64,000 nucleotides of DNA from Symsagittifera roscoffensis (taxonomy: Eukaryota; Xenacoelomorpha; Acoela; Convolutidae). Made by a program: the position numbers and the translations under genes. How positions within the stretch are numbered: position 1 is the first letter of the stretch; every line of letters begins with the position of its first letter. The stretch is taken from contig NC_087062.1 in the NCBI RefSeq assembly GCF_963678635.1, forward strand, positions 8,841,670 to 8,905,669, read 5' to 3'. The notes beneath the pieces were generated by a model. The model ran no database searches and was not told the origin of the DNA. It was given only the letters and a program-made list of their open reading frames with translations. This document shows positions 27,601 to 39,600 of the stretch, in pieces.

Positions 27601-30600
27601 GAATTTGAAAAAACGAGTATAAAAAATCATTTTAGTTCATTTTAACCGGTTGTTTCAATTCAGCACGACGGTAGCGAATTCAGCACAAATGCAGTTTTAG
27701 TTCATTTTATCCGGTTGTTTCAATTCAGCACTATGGTAGCCTGTTCAGCATAAAAATCAGTGAAACCTTATTAAATCGCGAAAACATGCGTGAACAAAAA
27801 ACAATCCAACGCAATGAAATATACCATCAGAATTGGGCGAATTTTTGCTGCCTACTGCTAAAAGAAACACTTCAATAACCCAAATATTTGTAAAATAGGA
27901 GAGGATTTAAAAAAAAAACAAGTTTAGAAAAGACCCTGTATGTACCAGGCTGTCTACTCTAAGCGAAATGAGTGGACTTACGCGGCCGGCCACTTGGGTT
28001 GGAGCTGTTTGAAGGTGTTCTTGTTGAGCATCCAGCCCAGTCCGGGGAAGAAGTCTGTGCGGTAGAGCATCTGCGGTGTGCTCTCGTCTATGAAGTTCTG
28101 TTTACCGTTGTCATTCCACGCACTCACACACATCAGAGTGGGGTCCTGTTCCAGCAGAGCGTACGTGGCCAGAAAGTACTCGTAGAAGTCTGGCGATATT
28201 TCCAGATCGTCCTCCACAATCACCACTGCACTGTAGTCGTGCACGTCAAATATCTGAGTTAGAGCCCACAAGTAATGTCTGGATATTTTGTAGTAGCCCA
28301 TATTTTCCCCTTTCTTTTTCGTCTTTATTGGAGTGTTGTTCACATGCTGAAACGAAGCATCCGATGCGCTCACACATAATAAACATAGCCAACACTCAGA
28401 CGGAAAAACGTTGATGACCTCGAGGAAATCCAAAAAAGCTCAAGTATATCTAGAAAAAATTATATCACCTTTAAAACCTTTCCGAGTCGAATAATAATTT
28501 ATTAAAAAATCGTACCCATCTGGTAAATTGGATCAAATCGTTTAAATATCAATCAAACTCATATTAAAGGGGTCATTCCCATTTTTTTTTAAATGGAGAA
28601 CGTAATTTGGCCTCTACTTATGTGAAATGAACTAAGAAATGCTCCTGCTCGTATAAAAGTAAATCCTTGTAAGTTCCAACTATCCGGTAATGCATCCGAA
28701 CTACTTCTAAAATTTAGCCATTTTAAATCGTTTTATCACTTGGGGAAATGATAAGGGCCCTACACGTCGTTACTAGACGTAATATATTCAAACTCATTGA
28801 TCCGACCAGTGCAAGTCGGGAGGAGCTTGGTCATTGGGTGTGTTCAGGCTTTTTCAACGCGAGATTAGGTACAAAAATATTCGTTATATTATATCATATT
28901 AAATTCCTTTCTATTAGAATCAATCGATATATCAAAATTTCAAAAAGTTTCATGAGTATCGAAAAAACCAGTTTAAAAATTTCGGTTTTCAGTGCAATTA
29001 TAAGCCAGTAACGTTGTCTAGATTAATTGTGGTTCATGCGAACCGAAGATGGTCGATCACAGGCATGTGTAAGAATATTCCTTATTTACTGAAACACATG
29101 AAAGCATAAAACTGCTTTTCCCTCAAAACTGCGCAATATATATAAAATAAGCCGAAATAACCTACACCGCAACCATTCAATAAAAAAACTTACAACTAAT
29201 CAAAATCAAATTTGTTAAATTTACAATATACAGAACTTTCAATTACTTTTCAAAAACATTTAAATCAAAATAAAACCCATTATTTAGACAGTAGGCCGTT
29301 CAAAAACCTAGCCAAAAATAAATAGCCTTTTTTTTTAAAAAAAAAAAGGAGAATGAACCGACGTCAACTAGGATGAAAACCACGAATCAGAAAAAATCGA
29401 CATTTTTCCGATCAATTTAAGTGAAAAAGTAAGCACTGCCTGAAACGAAATACACCTAATCACTACTCAAATGATGGTACCTATATTTCAATTTTTAAGA
29501 ATAGGCCAGCCATAGAGCGTGAAATTTACCATTCCTGTTCAGTGATCATTTTGCGAACAAAGTTGTTTATGGGGGAAAATCTAATACCCGGTTGCAACAC
29601 CCTTGCTGATCGAAAGGGTAGAAAGATCCCAATGATAATTTAGGATAATTTAGATCAAACTAATACGAAAAAATCAAAGGTTAATCGCGACATCGGGAAA
29701 AACGCCTTCCATATATTCAAAAACGCCATCCTCATTTTCAAAAACGCCAGCCACTTTGTCAGGGAAAGGCGATGGTCAAGCATGCAAGAACTCACAAGAC
29801 TGTATATCGGGCTTCAACTGTCAGCCACCACAAACGACGCAACTAACTTGTCAGAAGACGTTTAGGGGAGAAACCAGTTTTTTCTTCTTTCAAGGGCGGA
29901 GTGGTAACGGAAGTTTTATTGCAGTGAATTAAATGCATCATATGCTCTGGAAAAATGTTGCCGGACAAGCACCAATTCAGTATGCAAGTGCCGTCGCTAA
30001 GCGAGTTCAGCAGGCCATTCTACCCGTCGTCCTAGCGGCTAATTTGCTCGATCACAAGTATGCCGGAGAGGACCAGAATCCGGATGAAACAAGACAAGCC
30101 ATCGACTACATCCGTGAAACGGCTGGTGAAAATATCATGCCGGAGCTCACAAATTACATGGCAAAAGTTCCTCCCTATAACGAATACCTTTTTGCTGAGG
30201 GTTACAAAAAGGTCGAGAGTGAAGCTTGGTGGAGAAGTGGACTTCGACTGGGATTCTCGAAAGAATTGGTCGACTATGCATCGACACTGGCCAATGCTAT
30301 CTCCTCCAGTGCAGGATTGGAGCGGTGTTTCTCAACTCTCGGACTCACTTATGGAAAACTCCGAAGTTCTTTGGGCGTCGAGAAGGCTGGAAAGCTGGCT
30401 TTTCTCTTTAAACAACTCAATGAGTGATTTTAAAACTCAATTTTGTTTTTAACGTGTTTTTTTCATATAATTAACATGTTAACATGTTAAAAACGTTTTA
30501 GTTAACAATATGACAGCCCTGGTTATACGCAGTAAAACGACTACACGACAACTATTTATCACAAGCGTTATACAAAAATTTCAATCATTCAAATTAGACA

Positions 30601-33600
30601 TTCTTCGACTAAAGAATCCTGCTATTTTGTCTTGAATCGTAATGTTTATCAATTTAAAAAGAACATTACAATTTTAAGAGTTATTTTGGTCGATTATTCA
30701 AAAACTCTATTTTCCATTATTATGGTTTCTGCGGCGGGGCATTTATCCAAAATCAAGTTTTTGGCCCAACAAGTAAAACGTCTTCATGCTTAGTATCATT
30801 ATAGGTTTTAAGCACATGCACGTTGTACTATTATATGTTATTAGATACACGCAACAATACACATCAATGAGTACATCTCTATCTTAAAGATATACAAGAC
30901 TGCTCGTATCAGGGCGGAGCCCTGAATGTTCCGACTTTTAAGGCCTTTAAAGGTCTATGAAGCAGTAATAACATGAAAAAAATAAATGTAAAGAAAAATG
31001 AAAAAAACTTTGTGAAAAACATCCCTTCACACGCCATATAGAGTACAAAGTGATAAATTTTGCTTCTAGTAACAAATCATTCATGGCAACTAAGCTTCTT
31101 TCAACCAATTTGGAACGATTTCTAAGACGGATTAAATCTCCGCTTACGAGTTATTAGCGCGAAATATACGCGCGTTAATTGTCCCAAATTGGTCAAAATG
31201 CCAATCTTTAAATCCCCATATTTTTACAAAAAATGATCACAGGTGAAATATCTTTTCAAATTCAAGCTCCAAAACAACAATATCTTTTGAATGATAAAAA
31301 AAAAATCCGTCAAAAATGGCTAGTTAAAAAGTCCAAATTTGTCTGAAGAAAAAAAAACCCACCCCGAGCACAAATATTCCGTTACTTTCGTATCGAAAGT
31401 CGGAACAACAAATTTCAGTAAAATGAACCTGTTTTTGTTGCTTAGTGCCTTAAAGCTCGTCGTGAAGGGTCTTGTAAGTCTTAATTAACTCTGAAAACTA
31501 CGAAGATTTCAAAACAATCATCGAAAACTCAATCATTATCAAGGTATTTTTCAATGATCTCGACTAGGTAAGAACTGAGATGTCTTCGTAAACACAGAGG
31601 CGAAGCTGCACTTCGCAAACACCAGCCATGAAACAGCAAAAAAGAAGCTCTAAAAAGCCTCTAAAAATGAAAACACAGCCAATAATGTTGGGAAAGAGTC
31701 AAAGAACGCAAGGAAACAGAAAAACAGATGTTTCATGAAAAAATGTAATTTTTGAAATGCAAAGAGAAAATACATGCCCTTAAGGCTCTCCTCATTACAA
31801 GAACAATTTATGATTAATAGTTTTCTTGATCAAAATAACTTTTATTTTGATTTCGTAACTAGAGGGGACCAAATCTTTTGTGAGTGCCACATATTTGACA
31901 CAGAGAGGAAGTTGCACTTCGCATAACAAAAGCAAAAATATGAACGATAACGCTACTGGGAAAAACTTAATAAGTAAAACTTTGAGTCTACAAAATTTCT
32001 TAAGTGACGCACGCCAATTATGAGTCTACATAATTGCTAAGTGACCTAAGCCAATTATGACGCATTAGCAGAACCAGTCAATTTGAAGAAAAAAATTACC
32101 AACTAAAGCGCCTCGATTTCTAGAACGGACGCATTTTAACTATTATACGAAAAAGTTCATTAAAAACATCCCACCCTGCTGCGGGTCTCCTTCCCTACCT
32201 CTACGCTACAGATCAAATGATACCTGGAAGCTTAAGTGCTATTTGTAATATAACAGTCTGTGTTAATATCCTTAGCATTGTCTGTACTTAGAAGCTGGTT
32301 ATTGATCAAAATCAACACATTTTGTCGCAACAATACTTGCGACTAAGTTTGGAAAAAAAGAGAGTTCATACTATAACACAAGCTTTGCTTGTGTAATGAA
32401 GAAAAGTCCAAGAAATTAAAAACACTTTCGAAACGAAATGTCAATAACAATTTGGAGTGTTTTCTCTTTCGCTACTGAAAGAGTAATTCGTCTTTTTATT
32501 AGCAAAACTCATTTAAGAGCCAGAAGTTGGAAAAGAGTTATGAACGCGGCGAAATAGACAAAAAAAACACTTTCTTTTTGAGAAATTCAACTTTCAAAAA
32601 ACTAGATGGCCTAACAGCTCTTTGAAAGTTATGATTGACACTTTTTGGCTAAAATTAGCCCAACTTGAAAAAAAAACTGGATCAATAGGTAAATTCTTTA
32701 GTTCGCTGGCAAATCTGACGACTAAATACCATTTTCGAAACTAGAAGTGCATCGCATTTTTGTGACCTTTGCACGTTTGCTGTTCAATATTGGAGTTTGC
32801 CTTCCTTAAAAGAAAGAAAACGAATTGAACTTGAAAAAAAAATCAAAAGTCAAACCGCGAAAATTAATCAAAAACTTTTTCCTGAACAAAATATTACCAA
32901 GACCTATAAAAGAGTATTCACTACGTTTATGAGTCTTAACAAATGTCACTTAATAACAGTTGCTCAAATGAAAAGAGGATTTTGAAGATCCTTCGTATTT
33001 CAGTGCTCAGCCATGCACTTAGCTCAAACACTGAGCAACAAAACGCTACTATGAATCATGGTTAGCGGCAAAATGTTTAAGCTTAAAAATAAAATTTCTT
33101 TTACAATGCCTTTCACCCTATATGAGGGATTATAATTGTAACTAAATTTTTACAGAGGCAAAGCTCCGCTTAGCAAACACTAGCGAGAGCACGACAAAAA
33201 ACAGCTCTATAAAGTGCAATAAAAAAATGGAATTAAGCCTCGAATTAATAAAAACTTGGCCACGTCTCGGATTCGATCTGCGACCTAAAAACTTTGAGTC
33301 TCACACACTAACCACAGACGCTTCATTAATCACAAACACTAGCCACAAATAAATAGAGAACAGATGCTATGCAATTTCCAGCATGCTACATATCGTGATT
33401 ATAGCAAGGTGCCACCAAATAAATGAACACTTTTATTTACGAGTTAGATTAGAAAAAAGAAGGTTAGTACTAATACACTTACGCTCTCAAACTAGTTAGT
33501 GCAATTAATTACCACTTATATTGAATGCACATCATTTTGATACCCTTATTATTTAGTTGTCCCCTTATCATATTAGTTAGGCAATTATTATGCGTAAGAA

Positions 33601-36600
33601 GGCACTTAACCTGCATTACGTCTATCTCTCCATTAACCCATGTTATTGATCCGATATCAAAGATTTGAATACCTCAAATTGTGGTTTCATGTTAAAGCCC
33701 TTTCACTTTCACTCAAGATTCAGACTCTTAAAAATCAAAGAACTGCGTCAAAAAAATAGGTCTGAATTTTTACCTTTTTCAAACTAAATGACAGGAAACT
33801 AATAATGACACATGGAGACTGATTTTGCAATTTACTTTTACTGTTCATTCATCTGTTTTGTACAATTTTGCGCTAAGTTAATAATCTATAACTGAAAAAA
33901 TATATTTTCTGAAAAAGACATTACGAAAAATGAAGAAAAGAAATTTAATTTAGTTTTTTTTCAATTGTTTGCTTTTTCTACTTCAATCATTGTGATCAGA
34001 ACATTCTGTGCCTCGAACAGCAACCAGTTAATTTTGTATTTTGGTACTAATTTGTTCATTGACTCAGAAATTGTCAAGGAACTTCTGTGTAAAACAGAAA
34101 AACGATTGACTTTTATTGAAACTTTCAAATTTCAAAGAAAAATTTTACTTCGGTTCAATCTTGTTTTTTTTCCCACCAATTCAGCTTTTTTAATGGGAAC
34201 AGTATAAGTTTCTTTGAATTAAAAATAATTTTCTCAGAAACCAATAATTAAACTGCCGGAAGTCAAGTTTTAGCGTGACCAAATTCTAAAAACTTTTTCC
34301 TGAAATTGCTTTTTAAAACATATCATCACAACCTTTATAAGTGTCTTCACTATATTCACTGGCACTTGGTTCAGAACTTCGCGAAAGTGGCACATAGAAA
34401 AAGCAGAGCTTCGCACCAATTGCGATAAAAAAACAAACCATGAAAAATTAGTGGGCTTAAAATGTAACGAAAATAACTGTCGAAAACACTAGATAATTAC
34501 CATACTTTTCATGTTTGTCGCACTTTGTCATGAATATGTTCTTTTTAGAAAAAAAAGATCTAAGCTACGGTAATTGAATGTTGAAGAAGGATCGCAGCGA
34601 ACAATTACGAAGCGGTCACGAAGCCGACTTAACTCAAGCAGACACCCATTGGGCTAAAATAAAAAATGTTTTCGATGAAAAAAAAACTCAACTCGGAAAA
34701 ATCCCCTCTCTCAAGAAACACAACAATTAAGAAAACTATTCACTCATACGACGCAAAACGAGGGCACAAAGCCGATATAATATCAGCCGAAACAGTTAAA
34801 AGAAAGTAACTTAAATTGAAAGTTCAACAAATCGGAGTTGATAAATTTAGAACCAACCTAAAACAATTTCGGACACAGAATGGAAGTTGCACTTCGCATA
34901 CACAAGCAAAAATATGACCGATAACGCTACTGGAAAAACTGAATGAGTAAAACTTTGAGTGTACAAATTTTCATAAGTCACACAGGTTCTAACCCTATTA
35001 TTTTGCTGCTGGTCACCCTCCGCTACAGATCCATGATGCCTTGAAGCTAAAGTGCTATTTGTAATCATAGTCTGTGTTAATATCCTTAGCATTGGCTGTA
35101 CTTTATAGCTGCATCAAAATGAACACTTTCAAAATGACACATTTTGTCGCAACAATTGCTTCGCAACAATATTTGCGACTTAGGTTGGAAAAAAAAAGAA
35201 AGTCCATACTATAACACAAGCTATGCTTGTGTAAATATAATGGGAATTTAAAACGAAGACATGCTCAAACTATTTCTGTTGAGTAACAGAGGTAAGAACA
35301 GATTGGAAGATCAACTAAAATAGATGTGAAGAAGTTATTTGCGGGAAAAAAGTCTACAACCCGGTTGCGATACCCTTGCTTATGTGGAAAAATATTTCTC
35401 TCCAAATCAATTTGTATACTACATGCTCAACGTTTTTCAATTATTAAGATTATCAAATAAGGTAAATGATGATTTAAAATTAGTATTTCCATTATTATTT
35501 CATACCTTCGAGAATCGAATAATTAATTGTATGAATAAATTTAATGCGTACCTTGATATGTGTGATTTTAGGGAGGTATTTTTCGATTACTTTGGCAGTA
35601 GGCACATCTCCGCAGTCCTGACTGACAATGACTGGAAACCTGGTGAGATCTGGATTGTGTCGCAGCAGTGAGTCCAGCGCCCTGCCAACTGTTGGTCTGT
35701 TACACGCCATCATCAGCACTGGCAGCACCATCCCAGCCACATCTACACATTTGTCTTGTTTTTAATTTCAAATTTCGAAGAAACGCATAGGCAACAGTCA
35801 GTTGGATAAAAGCCTTGAAAGAAAGGAAAAAGGAAAAAATACTGACTTCGTTTTGTTGGAATAACTTCAATTTTTGAATTGCAAAGAAAAAACAGATGGC
35901 CTGAAAAGTTAATGGCCTGATAAAAATAACCCAATTAGAGAAAGTTGGGTCAACGGGATAATTTTTATTTCCTTCAAACTCAAAATAGGCAAGCTGAAAA
36001 TTAAATTCCATTTTTGTGACCTTTACACTTTCGCTGTTCGATAGTGGATCTTGCCTTCCTTTTAACAAAGGAATGAATTTAAAAAGTAGTCGAAAAGTCA
36101 AACCGCAAAAAAATAAATGGAACAAATTTTAGGAAACTACACTGCATTTTTGAGAATCATTTGAGAGACAAAGAACCGTGAAACTGAGGCTGGTAGGATC
36201 CAATAGCATTTTCCATTTTCTAATTTGATCAACTTTGAAAAAATATATATTAGGTTTCCGATTTTGAACAAACAACAATTCATTTTTCCATAAAGCTAAA
36301 ACAATAACTCTTTTTGTTTCAGCTTTATGAAAAAATTAAATATTCTTTATTCAAAATCGGGAACCTAGTATTTAACTAATGGGTTTAGAACTTCCCATTT
36401 AAGATTTAGAAACCCAACCCTTAATCCTGCTATAAATTTTCAATCAGTTTTTCTCGATGCAGAAAGCTTTTTGCAATTTTCAAATGTCATTCGCAACCCG
36501 AATTACCAATCTGGCCTTATTTACAAAACCAATCCGTTTTTCCTGAAAAGCAAGACTGAATTTACATAAATCACTCGACCTATAAAAAAAACACCCTGCT

Positions 36601-39600
36601 TTCAATAACTTCCTAATCCCTTTTACGCAAAGTGGTTGGAGAAAAATGGCTCAAGTATGGTAGTTGGGTTCCTAAAATTAAGATGGGTGCTGACGAAAAA
36701 ATTTTAGGTCAAAAACTTTCGGAAATACGGTTCACATTTATTTACAAGTATTTTCGAAACTTTCACAAAAATTGCGGGACCCATCTTTCATACTTTTCCT
36801 AATTACCAGACTTGCACTGATAAATGCAAAGAAGCAAAGCCGAGCTTCTCAGCACTTGTGATACAACAAAGATACCAAAACAAGCTAGCAGACAGATAAG
36901 ACGAAAACCACTACGTCGAAAAAAAAATAGTTTTGAAAAGATCGAGAAAAACTAGATCTACCACAATTTTCACATCTTGAATAAAGTTTTTTAAAACCTG
37001 ACAAATATTTACACGGAGGCCTAGTGTAAAAACTAGTTTCTGCTTCGCAAGCACTGGCGAGAACACAAGAAGCAGCTCTAGAAAGTGCAACAAGAAAAGG
37101 TAGAAAAAGGACTCGAATTAGTAAAAAAAAAAATTCTTCCCAGATCCGATCAGCGACTTAGAGAATATGAGTCTACGCACTAACCACTCAGCCGTGGTCG
37201 TTAAATTAATCACATATACTAGCCACAAAAAAGGCAGAAAACAGATGCTATGAAATTTCTAAACCTACAGATCGTGCTTATAGTAAAAGTGCCACCAAAC
37301 CAGTGAACACTTTTAATGAACAAATTTATTTGCCAGTTAGGCTGGAAAAAAAGAAGATTCGTACTAATACACTAGGCTGCCCGCTAGTGTAAAATTGAAA
37401 AATAAATTTGCATAGAAACAAGGAGATATGAGAGCAGAACAAAAAAAACATCAAATTACCCCCCCTCAAAAGACTCACACGCAGAGGAATAGAACAGATA
37501 TTTGAAACGCAAACAAACTCAAAATAAGTCTGTTGGTTGACGACAGTGCAGATTTGAGAAAATGATTGTGATTTTTTTCAAACAACTTTTTTTAACGAAA
37601 TAATTCTGTTCCGAATTGATAATGCTTGCTAATTGCGAGCACAATCCTCGCATACCTAATACTTCAGTGCACATTTATGAATGGAACAAAAAATCAAAAA
37701 ATGGGGCTTTCGAAATGGCATTGAGTAACTTAGAAGAAAGCGGAACCTTCAAAGTGTGCATGCTACAAAAACGATAGTCTGAAAGAGCAGAAAATTTATA
37801 GTTTGAAAAAAAACAGGTCCCGGCCAGATTCCAACCTTTGTCGTCGTGCAGGCGTGTAACCTCTAAGCCAGATGCGGTGGTTGATTAGTTTTGAATTTAA
37901 AATGAAACAAGATGAAACAGTTGCGAAATTTTGTGAACGAATTTATTTATGGAGAAAAAGGTCTAGTACCCGGTTGCAACGCCCTTGCTCATAGCAAGGG
38001 TAAGCAAAACAATCAATTGAACCAAGATCACGGAGGATAAAAATATTCAGACATTACAACTAACCAACCTGGATGCCTAGGAACGTTTTGTTCTCCTTCC
38101 GGTTTATCCAATTGACCTCTGAGCTTTGGATTAACATCGCGCTGACTTTTCTCTCCTTGCAAATAATTCAGACGTTTCTGCAGCTCCGATATGCGAAGTT
38201 CTAGGGAGTCAATCTGAATAAACAAATAACTCTTATCAAACTAACACATGAAGGGCAAGATTAGGATAGTAGTGAAAAGAGCAGCCTTATCTGATATATT
38301 GATAAGACACTAACACTAGCAAGTGTAATTACAGATAGACTGACATTTACGAAATGAATAAAGTCTGGATTTGAATAAGATACGATATAAATTAATTTCA
38401 ATGATATCTCACAAATTCTCGCAACCGGTTCTTTCGATTGACCTTTTCATCTCAGATTTGATACGGTAGTTTTTAAGAAAATTTGAAAAGCTTTAAAATT
38501 TGACTTTCCGAAATCAGTAACTTTTTTGCAACACGCAGGTCGTTGGCCGCTAGATTAGAGGAAATTCCCATAACAGTGTTTCTCGATAGAACACCTAACT
38601 TAAGAATGTTTCCGCATAAAGACAAAAAGGTTCCAACTAACGGTCAAAGTTTCACAGAACTATAACTTTTTCTAAAGAAATTTACAAAAACAGACTTTCA
38701 ACAGTCGAGTAAACTCAAAAAGGTTCCAATTAACGATCAAAAATTCAGAACTATAACTTTTTCAAGAAATTGGACGTAGCCAATTACAAAACTAGACTTT
38801 CAACAAAATGTTGTTTCAATTAAAGGTACGATATCAGATTTCTCACGATGGTAATGGATAAAGTCCAAGAAACGGCCAACAAATGAAAAACTTGAAATTT
38901 CCGAGAATCATAGCTTTTGGTGTGAAAAAATTTGGGCGTAGCCGCTTGTGCAGAAGATATTCACACACCCTGAACTTTCAATTCAACATAAAAATTGAGA
39001 TTTGGGAGGCCAATTTCATTTGAGGTTTGGAAGATGAGATTCAGGAAGTAATCGAACAAATGTTTGAACAGTGAAAAAATCAAAACTTGACTTTTCCGAG
39101 GTAAACACTTTGGACAAAGAGGCAAACGCAAAGAAGCTTTCCGCAACCGGTTCCTCGGATTGAATCCAAATTTTAGATATTGGATTGTAGTTTTCGAGAA
39201 AATTCAAAGCTTAAAAAAGGTTAAAAATCAAAATCTTGACGTGACGTTTTCTACGGCGATAAATTTTTGTGTTGTAAAAAAGTGTTAGAAGCCGCTGATG
39301 AAGGGGCGTTTCTTACTGCCCGCTATTTCCATTGAGCCCATAAAATCAGATTTGGTAGGTTTGAATTCGAGAAAAGTTGACTTTTTGTAGTTACCACCCA
39401 CTTCGTACTGATTACAGATTGCTTCGAATCTTGAACGTCACAAAATACACTAAATTTCTTCCCGTTATCAACTTCTTTCTCTTCGGCTTCCAAAACCATT
39501 TTCTCATCTCTAAAATCATCTGCAATCAACACTTCATTGCACGACACTGTTCCACTCTACCTTATTCAAATAAATTGCATATCGTTGCTTTGACTTTAGA

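Larger units (their letters stand above)
28347..35551. other. MGAT1 intron 3 (7.2 kb), repeat-filled
   Basis: Apart from the hAT remnant (29933-30521) this holds dispersed repeats: a 500-bp family (30895-31408) with a second copy at 59070-59806; a 'GGTTGCAACACCCTTGCT' word at 29590, echoed at 35358 and 37973; a 350-500-bp repeat at 31900-32400 with a partner at 34865-35235 (shared phrases 'GAAGTTGCACTTCGCAT', 'CTGTGTTAATATCCTTAGCATTG'); and copies of the 'GAACGCAAGGAAAC' repeat at 31680 and 32515-32960. A tRNA-like head is at 33253-33325. No further exon is seen. Confidence 0.55.
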
